The notes: a model not told the origin generated them from the sequence alone. A stretch of DNA of 64,000 nucleotides from Bradyrhizobium huanghuaihaiense (GCF_007830635.1 NZ_VLLA01000019.1:133396-197395); one strand, 5' to 3'. Positions 10,101 through 18,479 are shown, counted from the first letter of the stretch. Numbers and translations are program-made.

Positions 10101-10609
10101 AGACCCGCACGCACTGCACGCTCGGCGTCGTCCTCATGTGCGGTCGGATAGCCGAAATAGACGAGGATACCGTCGCCGACGAAACGGGCGGCAAAGCCCT
10201 CGTAATGCTTGACCACGCGGACGCAGGTCTCGCGGAAGCTCGCGATCATGTCGCGCACGTCTTCCGGATCGAACTGCACCGAGAGAGAGGTGGAATCGAC
10301 CATGTCGCAGAACATGGTGGTGAGCTGGCGCCGTTCGGCCCCGACCTCCGTCCGGGTCTGCGGGCGTGCCGCCGCGGCCGGCGGCTCTGCCGTTTCAGCC
10401 TGGAATAGAGCCGCCATCGCCCGCTGGAGCCGCTTGCGATCGCCAAGCGGCAATCCGAGCTCGACCAAGTCGGATTCCGTGAGATCCCCCAAGACGTCGA
10501 GATCGAGGCGGTGCTGTGCGAAAAGGTCGGAGTAGTGGCCGAGGCCGACGCCCTCAAGCCAGCGCTTCAGCCCGCCTTCCGTTGCCGTGCCCGGCTCATT
10601 CTCCAGCAT
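7139..10609 (-). CDS. SAM domain - class III adenylate/guanylate cyclase - AAA ATPase - TPR protein
   Basis: A 1156-residue multidomain signalling protein. Residues about 11-70 (LKRWLEGVGLGHYSDLF onward) form a sterile-alpha-motif domain. Residues about 95-280 are a class III nucleotide cyclase with the two metal Asp residues D102 (FCDMVDST) and D146 (FVGDGILVYFG). Residues about 298-600 are an AAA_16-type ATPase with Walker A GEPGIGKS at 325-332 and Walker B around IAFEDLHWIDP. The rest is TPR-like helical repeats. No membrane segment is seen, so it is cytoplasmic. The product is presumably cAMP or cGMP; substrate choice is not certain. It overlaps the downstream methyltransferase by four bases. 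Confidence 0.88.
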   Translation of the reverse strand: MLENEPGTATEGGLKRWLEGVGLGHYSDLFAQHRLDLDVLGDLTESDLVELGLPLGDRKRLQRAMAALFQAETAEPPAAAARPQTRTEVGAERRQLTTMFCDMVDSTSLSVQFDPEDVRDMIASFRETCVRVVKHYEGFAARFVGDGILVYFGYPTAHEDDAERAVRAGLEIVRVLSTARAIEPRGALTHSPAVRIGIATGLVVVGDLVGQGTEERDSAVGETVNLAARLQALAPPNGVVISASTQSLLKGKFDYRSLGVHALKGISEKVQAWHVVRASRVETRFAAAMGARLTPLVNREEEIALLMGRWQQAKGGDGQVVVKFGEPGIGKSRIIQEIFERISGDRHAQVSFQCSPYYTSTAFYPFAEQLKFSLGLDREDASALSLASLETAIAAAHGDIEQVTPLFAGLLSIPTGDRYPPLDLSPQQQKDATVAALVNHFLGLAREMPLVIAFEDLHWIDPTSREVIDLLVDRVQNRPILVIITARSEFQPSWNAHSHITTLVLNRLSRQLRTTLVERVAGRELPKEVVEEIIVKTDGVPLFLEELTKTVLESNLLTERHGRYVLSGPWRQLAIPATLTDSLMARLDRMGPFKRIAQIGATIGREFSYETLQAVANTPAEQIEAALNHLEEAGLVMRRGHPPDALYSFKHVMIQNAAHASLLHSERRKLHARIAQVLAEMYPEKTDREPELLAHHLTESGQSEGAASFWLKAGKQAARSGANLEAIGHLRRGLSVVQANARMQGGDEMELELRIALGNALIAAKGYAVQEVEENYTRALELGQQLDDDEKAFAATRGLWVCHFIRADLTRAHDLSVELLKFAKRERLNERSQPAQQTGYLIEAHRSIAMTMLYRGRFAASQHHLHRCINLYSPDLHSDLMERHGTDPGVVSLSYLGYLLWFLGRPDAARQHSEQAIANAEKIRHPFTLAFALVFGAYLCQHLRDVEGTRDHANRAMIIATEHGFLHWKQQAAILRGWALTQLGEADEGLSQMRFGLDEYEAMDSWLAGCWFRCLLAEAYAKVGMRDAALRALDGALATARRTGDHSYLAEVYRLQGEITLSDGDPASVQEAEELFGLSLDVARKQGALSWELRTAVSLARLSHQAGKREHARLLLVPIVNRFSEGFYTPDLKQAMQLVNELDADVPVREQADAAR

Positions 10610-10644
10610 GGTGATTCTGCCCGACCTTCACTCCGTCGAAGGGC

Positions 10645-10677
10645 TTTGGGGCCCCTCAACCACAGATTTTGGGGCCC
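10645..10677. repeat. Direct repeat TTTGGGGCCC x2 in cyclase/NRPS intergenic region
   Basis: TTTGGGGCCC occurs at 10645-10654 and again at 10668-10677, start-to-start spacing 23 bp, about two helical turns. The pair sits between the divergent cyclase and synthetase genes, in the only 136-bp space that can hold their promoters. It may be a regulator-binding pair; no known regulator matches. Confidence 0.35.
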
Positions 10678-10745
10678 GAACTTCACCTCAGACTGGACGC
10701 GTTCCCTAACTCTTGAGAAGAATAGCTCAATCAGATCAAAAGGGA

Positions 10746-13700
10746 ATGGCATTGTCGGACATTGCATCCGGAGCGGGATCGGTCGGCGCGAGCCTGGAAA
10801 CGAAGATCTTTTCCCATATCGGCGGCCTGCTTGACTTCTACGCCCGCAGGAGTCCTGCGGCGCCCGCTATCCTCGCCCCTGGACGGCCGGCCCTCACCTA
10901 TGGCGCGCTTGGCGAGCGGACGCACGATCTCGTGCACACGCTGCGTGGGCTCGGCATCGCGCCTGCGGACCGGGTCGCCGTCGCGCTGCCGCGCGGCGCC
11001 GACAGCGCGCTGGCCCTGATCGCGGTCGCCTCAAGCTGCGCCTGCATCCCCGTCAATCCCGACCTGACCGCGGACGAGCTGCAACGCTATTTCAGCGAAT
11101 TGAAGCTGACGGCGCTCGTCACCCGCGCCGACATGAACTCGCCCAGTCGCGACGTCGCCAAGGCGCTCGGTATCGCGGTGATCGATGTCGTGCCGGGGCC
11201 GAAAGACGATCTCGGCGGCTGTATATTCATGGGGCCGGGCGTCGGGCCTGCAAGTGCGAGCGGCGTCTCGCGCGGCGACGACGACGCCTTCATCCTGCTG
11301 ACGTCGGGCACGGCCGCGCGGCCGAAAATGGTGCCGCTGACGCATCGCAACGTGTGCCTCTCTGCCTACAATGCCGGCCGCGTGCTGTCGCTCACGTCGC
11401 ATGATCGCCTGCTCAACGTCCTGCCGCTGTTTCATGCCCATGGCTTGATCTCCGGCCTTCTGACCGCGCTCGCCGCGGGCTCCAGCGTGATCTGCACCGA
11501 CGGCTTCGACGCCGCGTCCTTCTTCGGCTGGATGCGGGAGCTGCAACCGACCTGGTACACGGCGGTGCCGACCATCCATCGCGCGCTGCTGACGGCGGCG
11601 GAAGCGAACCCCGACCGCGTCCGAGCCTCGTCGCTGCGCGTGATCCGCTCGGCCTCGGCCTCGCTGGCGCCCGCCATCCTTGCCGGGCTGGAGGCGACGT
11701 TCGGCGTTCCCGTGCTCGAAACCTACGGCATGACGGAGGCGGCCTCGCAGATCGCGGCCAATCCGTTCGAGCTGCGCAAGGTCGGATCGGTCGGCCGCGC
11801 CGCGGGCCCCGAGATCGCGATCATGGACGAGGCGGGCCGCGCGCTCGCAAGCGGCGAGCATGGCGAGATCGTGCTGCGCGGCGCGAATATGACGCGTGGC
11901 TACTATAATGACGAGGCTGCGACAGAGGCCGCGTTCCGCAACGGCTGGTTCCGGACCGGCGATCTCGGCTATCTCGACGCCGACGGCTATCTCTTCATTG
12001 TCGGCCGCATCAAGGACGTCATCAACCGCGGTGGACAGAAGGTCTCGCCGATCGAGGTGGAAGACGTACTGCTCGGCCATCCAGCAGTGCTGGAAGCCGG
12101 CGTGTTTGCCGTCCCGCATCCGAAGCTCGGCGAGAACGTCGCTGCCGTCGTGGTGCTGCGGCCGAATTCCGAGGCGAACTCGGACCAGCTGCGCCAGTTC
12201 GCGCGAAAGCGTCTTGCGGCGTACAAGGTGCCGAGCCTGATCCGCAGCGTGGCCGCGCTGCCGAAGGGCGCCAGCGGCAAGGTCAAGCGCAACGCGCTGG
12301 TAGGGTTGATCACGGAGACCGCGGATGCCGGCGAGACACGCCTGCCGCGCAATGCGCTGGAGACCCAGCTCGCGGAGATCTGGGCCGGCCTCCTGGAGCT
12401 GCCGCAGGTCGGCATCGACCAGGACGTCTTCGCACTCGGCGCGGACTCGCTCGCGGTGACGCAGATGCGCTCCCGCCTGCGCGAACGCTTCAGCGTCGAT
12501 TTCTCGTTCGAGGACATCTTTGATTGCGCCACGGTCACGGCGCTTGCGGCCCGGATCGAGACGGCAGCAACGCATCGCGACGTGGCGCTGCCGGCCTGGC
12601 GTCAGGCCGCTGCCGTGACAGCTGACGTGCCGCTGTCGTTCCAGCAGCAGCGGATGTATCTGCTGTCGCGGCTCGATCCGACGCGCTACAATTACAATGT
12701 CGTCGAAGTCGCGATGCTCAAGGGCCTGGTCGACGTCGCCGCACTCTCTGCGAGCCTCGCCGCGATCTGCGCGCGTCATGAGGCGCTGCGCTCGATCTTC
12801 ATCGAACGGCAGGGCGAGCCGGCACAGCGCGTGCTGCAGTCCCCGCCGCGGTTCGAGCGGATCAAGCTCAAGCCCTGCCCCGCGGACAAGCGGGTGGCAA
12901 TCATCCGGCGTGAGGCGCTCAAGCTCGCGCAATACAAGTTCGACCTAGCGCACGAGCCGCCGCTGAAAGTCACGCTGCTGTCGTTCGACAAATCCAGCCA
13001 CGCGCTGGTCGTCAACGTCCATCACCTCGTCACCGACGGCTGGTCGCAGCGGTTGTTCTGGGAGGAGCTCGCCGCCCACTATGCCGCAGCACACAAGAAG
13101 GACGTGACGGCGCTGCCCTCGCCTGCTTTCCAGTATTGCGACTTCGCGCTCTGGCAGCAGGGCTGGACGCAGACGCCGGCCGCGAAGGAGCAGCTCGATT
13201 ACTGGCGGGCGCAGCTCGACGGTGTCACCACGCTGCCGCTGCGGACCGATCGGCCACGACCGGAAGTCTGGAGCGGTCATGGCGCCCGGCACTATTTCGA
13301 GTTCTCCAGGATTCTCTCGGGCGACGTCCGCGCGCTGAGCCAGGCCCAGGGCGTCACGCCCTTCATGACCCTGCTCGCCGCCTTCCAGTGCCTGCTGTTC
13401 CGGCACACTGGACACGAGGACGTCGCGACGGGATCGCTGATCGCCAACCGCAACCAGATCGAGAGCGAGCGCCTGATCGGGCTCTTCGCCAACACCCTGA
13501 TCCTGCGCAACGATTTTGGCGGCGATCCGAGCTTCGGCGAGATGTTGCGGAGGGTGCGTCAGGTGACGCTGGACGCCTACCGCAATCAGGATCTTGCGAT
13601 CGAGGAGGTGCTGCGCGCGCTGCAGGTCGCGCGAAGGACGGACGGCAATCCGCTGTTCCGGATCATGTTCATCCTCCAGAACGCCTCGATCGAGGCGGCG

Positions 13701-16700
13701 CGCTTCACCGGCCTGTCGACCCGGCGGCTGGAGGTAGACCCGAAGGTGGCACGCTTCGACATCACGCTCGAACTGGTCGAGGCCGACGGGCGCTTCACCG
13801 GCTTCTTCGAATACGCCACGGATCTGTTCGACGCGGTAACGATCGAAGGCATGGCCGCGCAGTTCAAGACCCTGCTCAAGGCCGTCATCGTCGATCCGGA
13901 ACAGCGCATCTCGCGCCTGCCGCTGCTGACCGAGGCCGAACGCCGGCAGTTGCTGGCGAAAGGCCACGGCGTGCCGGCCAACTTCGCCGCACGCGGCAAT
14001 CTGAACGAACGCTTCGAACGCCAAGCGAAGAAGACGCCGAACGCGATCGCGGTGTCGGACGGTCGCGCATCCCTGAGCTATCGCGAGCTGGCGCGCCGCA
14101 GCCAGGCGATCGCGCGCTGGCTCCTGCGCGAGGGCGTGGGGGCCGAGACGGTGGTCGCCTTGCTCGCCGAGCGCGGCCCCGATCTGCTCGCCGCCATGAT
14201 CGCGGTACAGCGCGTGGGCGCGGCCTTCCTGAACCTCGATCCGGACCAGCCGACCGCACGGCTCACGACCATCCTCGGATCGAGCTGCGCCGGCGTGCTG
14301 CTGACCGGGCGCGCCCAATCGGCCGTGGTCGAGGGGCTGCTCGAGCCGCTGGTCGAGCGCATCCAGGTGGCCGAACTCGACGACACCATCGCGCCAGGGA
14401 TGACCAAGCCGGCCCGCGCCGCGGGGCGCGCAGCCTCGAGCCTTGCCTATCTCATCTATACGTCCGGCTCCTCCGGCGCGCCGAAGGGCGTCATGATCGA
14501 GCAGCGCGGCCTGTCGAACCATCTGGCCTCGCTGATTGCCGAGCTGAAGCTGTCGCCTAAGGACGTGATCGCGCAGACCGCGCCGCAGAGTTTTGTCATT
14601 TCTGTCTGGCAATTCCTCGCAGGCCCCATGGTCGGCGCGCGCGTGCATGTCTGCGGCACGGCGACCGTGCAGGACCCGATCCTGCTCGCCCGGGAGATCG
14701 AGCGCGAGCACATTTCGGTGATCGAGATCGTGCCCTCACTGCTCCGCGTGATCCTCGACCGCATGGACGAGGCGCAGGTCCGGCGCGCCTTCGCGAAGTT
14801 GCGGGTCCTGATCTCGACCGGCGAGCCGCTGCCGGTCGATCTCTGCCGCGCCTGGTTCGCCCGCTGCCCGAAAGTGCCGCTGATCAATGCCTATGGGGCG
14901 TCGGAATGTTCCGACGACGTGTCGCTACATCGTCTGACCAAGGCGCCGGCGATAGCGACGGGCAACGTTCCAATCGGCGCGCCGCTGCCGAACACCCAGC
15001 TCTACGTGCTCGACGCACACCTCCAGCCGCAGCCGGCCAGCGTGACCGGCGAGCTCTGCATCGGCGGCGCCGGAGTCGGCCGCTTCTATGTCAACGATCC
15101 CGCGCAGAGCCGGCAACGTTTCCTGCCCGATCCGTTTTCGCGCCAGGCCGGCGGCCGCCTCTACCGCACCGGCGACCTCGCCCGCCGCCGCGCTGATGGC
15201 ACGATCGAATGCCTCGGCCGCGCCGACCATCAGGTCAAGGTCCGCGGCTATCGCATCGAGCTCAAGGAGATCGAGAACGCGCTTGCCGATCATCCTGACG
15301 TGCGCACCGGCGTCGTCGAGCCTCGCCCCGAAGCCGGCGGCGATGTCAGACTGATCGCCCATATCGTCGCCAGGCCCGACAGCCGGGTCAGCGCCAGCGA
15401 GCTGCGCGAATTCCTGAAGAGCCGGCTGCCCGGCCATGCCATCCCGTCCGCCTTCCTGTTCCTGGACCAGGTGCCGCTCAACGCCCATGGCAAGATCGAT
15501 CGCTCCGCGCTGCTGGCACCCGCACAACAGGAAACCTCCACGCCAGATGCTGCCGCCGTGCCAGCGCGGCATTTTACCGAAAAGGTGCTCTCCGACATCT
15601 GGATCGACCTGCTGAAGGTCGAGAGCCTCGGGGTGACAGACAATTTCTTCGATCTCGGCGGCCATTCGCTGCTGGCCGGCCAGGCGATGGCGCGCGTCGC
15701 CCGGGCGCTCGGCGTGTCACTGCCGATCAAGACCATTTTCGAGGCGCCGACGGTCGAAGAGCTTGCCCGTCGGGTCGACGAGGCCGTAGCAGCGAAACCG
15801 CACAAGCCTGCCGCAAGCGTATCGCGGCTGATCGACAGCGGTCCGCCGACGCTCTCGATCGCGCAGGACCAGATGATTCGGATCGAGCAGAACCTGCCGG
15901 GCCTGCCGCTGTTCAACCTGCCCTTTGCCTTCCGTCTCCAGGGCCCGCTCGATCCGGCCATCCTCGCGCAAGCATTCGGCGACATCGTACGCCGCCACGA
16001 ATCGCTGCGGACCGGTTTCGGCTGGAGCGGCAAAGAGCCCGTCAGCCGCATCGCCACTCCGAGCGAGCTCGGGCCCGTCCTCACCGTCGAGGTCATCGGC
16101 GACGGGCGGCGGCACAACAACAAGCGGCGCAAGGCGCTCGAGCTCCGAAAGATCGATCTGCTGATCGAGCAGGAGACCTACGCCCCGTTCGACATCGCGC
16201 GGCCGCCGCTATTGCGGGCGCGGTTGTTGCAGCTCCATGCCGACGACCACGTGCTGCTGCTGACGCTGCATCATGTCATTGCCGACGGCTGGTCGATCGG
16301 GGTGCTGTTCGAGGAATTGTCCAGCCGCTATGCGGCGTTGGCCGGGCGCCCCGCAGCACCGCTACTGAGGCCGCCGCCGGCCTTTTCGGACGTCGCGCGC
16401 TGGCAGCGCTGGTGGTGTGGCACCGACGCCGCCCGTCGCCAGGCCGCCGACTGGACGGAGAATTTACGCGGCGCGGCTCCGATCTTCGAGGGCGAAGCGG
16501 ACCCGGGCGCGTCCACCGGGCACCATCCGCTCTGGCTCGAGCCCGATCTGATCGCGCGACTCACCGCATTCGCGGGCCAGCACAACGCCACGCTGTTCAT
16601 GTGTCTGCTGACTGGCCTGAAAGCCCTGCTGCTGGCGCGGACCGGCCGCACCGACATCTCGGTCGCCACCGCCATGGCCAATCGCGCCCAGCCGGACACC

Positions 16701-17192
16701 GACCGCATCGTCGGCCCGTTCGAGAACACGGTGATCGTCCGAACGACAATCACGCCGGATCTGTCGTTCGCGCAGGCCCTGAGCCGGGTGCGCCAGAGCG
16801 TGCTCGATGCGCATGCGCGGCAGGAGCTGCCGTTCAACATGCTGGCCGACCATCTGGAGCGGGAGGGGATCGACCCGGCCGCGCTGCTCCAGGTCTATTT
16901 CACGCTGCAGAATCCGCTGCGCCAGCCGCTCGATCTGCCGGAGATTGCAGTGCAATCGATCGGAAATGTCGCGCGCGAGGGCCAGCCGGTGCTGCCGATC
17001 GACCAGACCTGGCTGTCGCTGATGCTGAAGGAGCGCCCGACCGGAATCACCGGTTCATGCAATTACAAGCACGAGCTCCTCGACGGCGGCACGGTCCGCA
17101 CATGGATGGCGGATCTCGTCGCGCTGCTGGCGGCGGCCGTCGACCAATCCGGCACACCACTCGGCCAGCTGCTCGCGCGCAAGGCGGCATGA
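10746..17192 (+). CDS. Nonribosomal peptide synthetase, A-T-C-A-T-C, no thioesterase
   Basis: About 2148 residues. Domain order: A1 (A3 motif LTSGTAARPKM near residue 184, YGMTEAA near 327, RTGDLGYL near 402); T1 (Ser567 in GADSL); C1 (H759-H-L-V-T-D-G); A2 (YTSGSSGAPKG near 1238); T2 (Ser1641 in GGHSL); C2 (H1842-H-V-I-A-D-G). All catalytic motifs look intact. A1 resembles PCS60/AAE3 acyl-CoA (oxalyl-CoA) synthetases, so it probably loads a carboxylic acid starter. In A2 the position that normally holds the alpha-amine-binding Asp is Val1284 (FVISVW), and E, T, A, D1390 and D1391 line the rest of the pocket. The protein ends after C2, so release onto a free amine or alcohol is likely. The start is unsure: ATG 10746, TTG 10752 (better spaced from AAAGGGA) and TTG 10713 are in frame. 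Confidence 0.92.
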   Translation: MALSDIASGAGSVGASLETKIFSHIGGLLDFYARRSPAAPAILAPGRPALTYGALGERTHDLVHTLRGLGIAPADRVAVALPRGADSALALIAVASSCACIPVNPDLTADELQRYFSELKLTALVTRADMNSPSRDVAKALGIAVIDVVPGPKDDLGGCIFMGPGVGPASASGVSRGDDDAFILLTSGTAARPKMVPLTHRNVCLSAYNAGRVLSLTSHDRLLNVLPLFHAHGLISGLLTALAAGSSVICTDGFDAASFFGWMRELQPTWYTAVPTIHRALLTAAEANPDRVRASSLRVIRSASASLAPAILAGLEATFGVPVLETYGMTEAASQIAANPFELRKVGSVGRAAGPEIAIMDEAGRALASGEHGEIVLRGANMTRGYYNDEAATEAAFRNGWFRTGDLGYLDADGYLFIVGRIKDVINRGGQKVSPIEVEDVLLGHPAVLEAGVFAVPHPKLGENVAAVVVLRPNSEANSDQLRQFARKRLAAYKVPSLIRSVAALPKGASGKVKRNALVGLITETADAGETRLPRNALETQLAEIWAGLLELPQVGIDQDVFALGADSLAVTQMRSRLRERFSVDFSFEDIFDCATVTALAARIETAATHRDVALPAWRQAAAVTADVPLSFQQQRMYLLSRLDPTRYNYNVVEVAMLKGLVDVAALSASLAAICARHEALRSIFIERQGEPAQRVLQSPPRFERIKLKPCPADKRVAIIRREALKLAQYKFDLAHEPPLKVTLLSFDKSSHALVVNVHHLVTDGWSQRLFWEELAAHYAAAHKKDVTALPSPAFQYCDFALWQQGWTQTPAAKEQLDYWRAQLDGVTTLPLRTDRPRPEVWSGHGARHYFEFSRILSGDVRALSQAQGVTPFMTLLAAFQCLLFRHTGHEDVATGSLIANRNQIESERLIGLFANTLILRNDFGGDPSFGEMLRRVRQVTLDAYRNQDLAIEEVLRALQVARRTDGNPLFRIMFILQNASIEAARFTGLSTRRLEVDPKVARFDITLELVEADGRFTGFFEYATDLFDAVTIEGMAAQFKTLLKAVIVDPEQRISRLPLLTEAERRQLLAKGHGVPANFAARGNLNERFERQAKKTPNAIAVSDGRASLSYRELARRSQAIARWLLREGVGAETVVALLAERGPDLLAAMIAVQRVGAAFLNLDPDQPTARLTTILGSSCAGVLLTGRAQSAVVEGLLEPLVERIQVAELDDTIAPGMTKPARAAGRAASSLAYLIYTSGSSGAPKGVMIEQRGLSNHLASLIAELKLSPKDVIAQTAPQSFVISVWQFLAGPMVGARVHVCGTATVQDPILLAREIEREHISVIEIVPSLLRVILDRMDEAQVRRAFAKLRVLISTGEPLPVDLCRAWFARCPKVPLINAYGASECSDDVSLHRLTKAPAIATGNVPIGAPLPNTQLYVLDAHLQPQPASVTGELCIGGAGVGRFYVNDPAQSRQRFLPDPFSRQAGGRLYRTGDLARRRADGTIECLGRADHQVKVRGYRIELKEIENALADHPDVRTGVVEPRPEAGGDVRLIAHIVARPDSRVSASELREFLKSRLPGHAIPSAFLFLDQVPLNAHGKIDRSALLAPAQQETSTPDAAAVPARHFTEKVLSDIWIDLLKVESLGVTDNFFDLGGHSLLAGQAMARVARALGVSLPIKTIFEAPTVEELARRVDEAVAAKPHKPAASVSRLIDSGPPTLSIAQDQMIRIEQNLPGLPLFNLPFAFRLQGPLDPAILAQAFGDIVRRHESLRTGFGWSGKEPVSRIATPSELGPVLTVEVIGDGRRHNNKRRKALELRKIDLLIEQETYAPFDIARPPLLRARLLQLHADDHVLLLTLHHVIADGWSIGVLFEELSSRYAALAGRPAAPLLRPPPAFSDVARWQRWWCGTDAARRQAADWTENLRGAAPIFEGEADPGASTGHHPLWLEPDLIARLTAFAGQHNATLFMCLLTGLKALLLARTGRTDISVATAMANRAQPDTDRIVGPFENTVIVRTTITPDLSFAQALSRVRQSVLDAHARQELPFNMLADHLEREGIDPAALLQVYFTLQNPLRQPLDLPEIAVQSIGNVAREGQPVLPIDQTWLSLMLKERPTGITGSCNYKHELLDGGTVRTWMADLVALLAAAVDQSGTPLGQLLARKAA

Positions 17193-17334
17193 CCGGCCGT
17201 ACACGAGGGCGAATACAGGTTCACTCGTCAAAGCTGTGCATGATCAAGTTGCATCTTGATTATTTGGCGCCATCGCGCAAGATTATTCCCGCCATTTTGA
17301 TTTGGACGATTATTTTCAACCGGGGGAGTGCGTT

Positions 17335-17502
17335 ATGGGTTTCATCAAATTTACCAAGGGCACCTCGTTGAGCGACAAGGACCGCAAGGCCCTGCAGAAG
17401 CTGCTGACCAACGAGAAGAAGAAGCTCCAGGCCGCGATGAAGGACGTCGACGCCAGCCTTTCGATGCTGGGCGGGTCGAAGAAGGCCAAGAAGAAAAAGT
17501 AA
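17335..17502 (+). CDS. Small lysine-rich protein in NRPS cluster (55 aa)
   Basis: The ATG at 17335 is preceded by a strong ribosome-binding site (CGGGGGAG, six bases upstream), better than any in-frame alternative. The product begins MGFIKFTKGTSLSDKDRKAL, is helical and strongly charged, and ends in a lysine tail (SKKAKKKK). It lies 142 bp after the synthetase and 245 bp before the phosphopantetheinyl transferase on the same strand. No family is recognised. It is not an MbtH protein, since the MbtH tryptophans and length are absent. The tail could bind nucleic acid, membrane or an acidic partner; this is speculation. Confidence 0.7.
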   Translation: MGFIKFTKGTSLSDKDRKALQKLLTNEKKKLQAAMKDVDASLSMLGGSKKAKKKK

Positions 17503-17648
17503 GACTAGTCGGCAGGGACGCCGCACCAATCTTCAGGCTTCATTTTTCGGCCTCCGGTTTTCAAATTGGGCCGCTCGCTCGTCGAGTTGGGGTCTCGCAC
17601 AAGCTTGCGCCTGTAAACCGGCCTGCAAATCGACAAGAATTTGCCTGG

Positions 17649-17671
17649 GTGGACCGCTAAGACCGGTCCAC
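17649..17671. other. Inverted repeat (8-bp arms) upstream of PPTase gene
   Basis: GTGGACCG, a 7-base spacer, then CGGTCCAC form a perfect 8-bp hairpin or operator. It ends 76 bp before the PPTase start. A short direct repeat GTTGATTCTT follows (two copies in the next 30 bp). It could end the small-gene transcript or bind a regulator; there is no T-run, which weakens the terminator reading. Confidence 0.4.
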
Positions 17672-17747
17672 TGGTTGATTCTTGCTCAGTTGATTCTTCC
17701 GTCAGGGCCGGGGATTTGTCCTCTGCCTGACGCCAAAGGCCCAATTG

Positions 17748-18479
17748 ATGGCAGACGACAGAATTGAACTGTTTGTCGGACTGATCGCGACCATTGACGC
17801 GCCGGGCGCAGCCGATGCGTGCCGACGGCTGCTCTCGGTCGACGAACGGATCCGCGCCGACCGCTTCAAGTTCGAGCGGCATCGGCGGCAATATATATTC
17901 GCGCACGCCATGCTGCGCCTGGCGCTGTCCCAGGTCGCGCCGAACGTCGCTCCCACCGACTGGTCCTTTGGGGCCGGCCGTTATGGGCGCCCGTTCGTCG
18001 CATCGCCCAAAACCTCGACCGCGCTGCATTTCAGCCTGTCGCACGCCGACGGCTGCGTTGCCTGTGTCGTATCCGGGCATGAGGCGGTCGGCGTCGACGT
18101 CGAAACAGTGTCACGGCGCGTCGCCCCGCTTTCCACCGCGAATCGCTTCTTTGCGCCGGAGGAGGTCGAAACGCTGCGCAGGCTGCCGGAGCCGGCGGCG
18201 ATCGAGCGCTTTTTCGACTATTGGACGCTCAAGGAGGCCTATCTGAAGGCCAGGGGCTTCGGGCTCAACCTGCCGCTCGACGCCTTCGCGATGCAGGTCT
18301 CGCGCGAGGCCATCGAGATCAGCTTCAAGCCCGATATCGTCGACGATCCCTCGGGATGGCGCTTCTCGCTGTGCTCTCCCTCCCCCTCGCATCGCCTCGC
18401 GATCGCCGACGGCTCCCGGGCGCACGGCGGCCTTCCCATCAGCCGCAATGCCTGGCCGCTCCAGGAAGCGGCTGAATGA
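17748..18479 (+). CDS. 4'-phosphopantetheinyl transferase (Sfp type)
   Basis: About 243 residues, cytosolic. It moves the phosphopantetheine arm from CoA to the T-domain serines of a synthetase. The Sfp-family motifs are present: FSLSH near residue 88, VGVDVE near 114 (the Mg-binding acidic pair) and WTLKEAYLKARG near 162. Ser567 and Ser1641 of the upstream synthetase are the obvious targets. I chose ATG 17748; the preceding in-frame TTG at 17745 makes no practical difference. Its last four bases overlap the monooxygenase start (ATGA), so the two are coupled. Confidence 0.92.
   Translation: MADDRIELFVGLIATIDAPGAADACRRLLSVDERIRADRFKFERHRRQYIFAHAMLRLALSQVAPNVAPTDWSFGAGRYGRPFVASPKTSTALHFSLSHADGCVACVVSGHEAVGVDVETVSRRVAPLSTANRFFAPEEVETLRRLPEPAAIERFFDYWTLKEAYLKARGFGLNLPLDAFAMQVSREAIEISFKPDIVDDPSGWRFSLCSPSPSHRLAIADGSRAHGGLPISRNAWPLQEAAE

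Noticed and set aside
12945..14711. 588-codon frame on the - strand inside the synthetase
   Set aside because: It lies wholly opposite NRPS domains with intact motifs. Long antisense frames are common in GC-rich genes, and the product is His/Arg/Asp-rich without domains.
16412..17371. Second + frame running over the end of the synthetase
   Set aside because: It shadows the C2 domain in another frame; translation is Arg/Pro-rich and has no start signal.
17335..17502. Small NRPS-cluster protein as MbtH
   Set aside because: MbtH proteins are about 60-70 residues with conserved Trp and NxEgqySlWP-like segments; none is present here.
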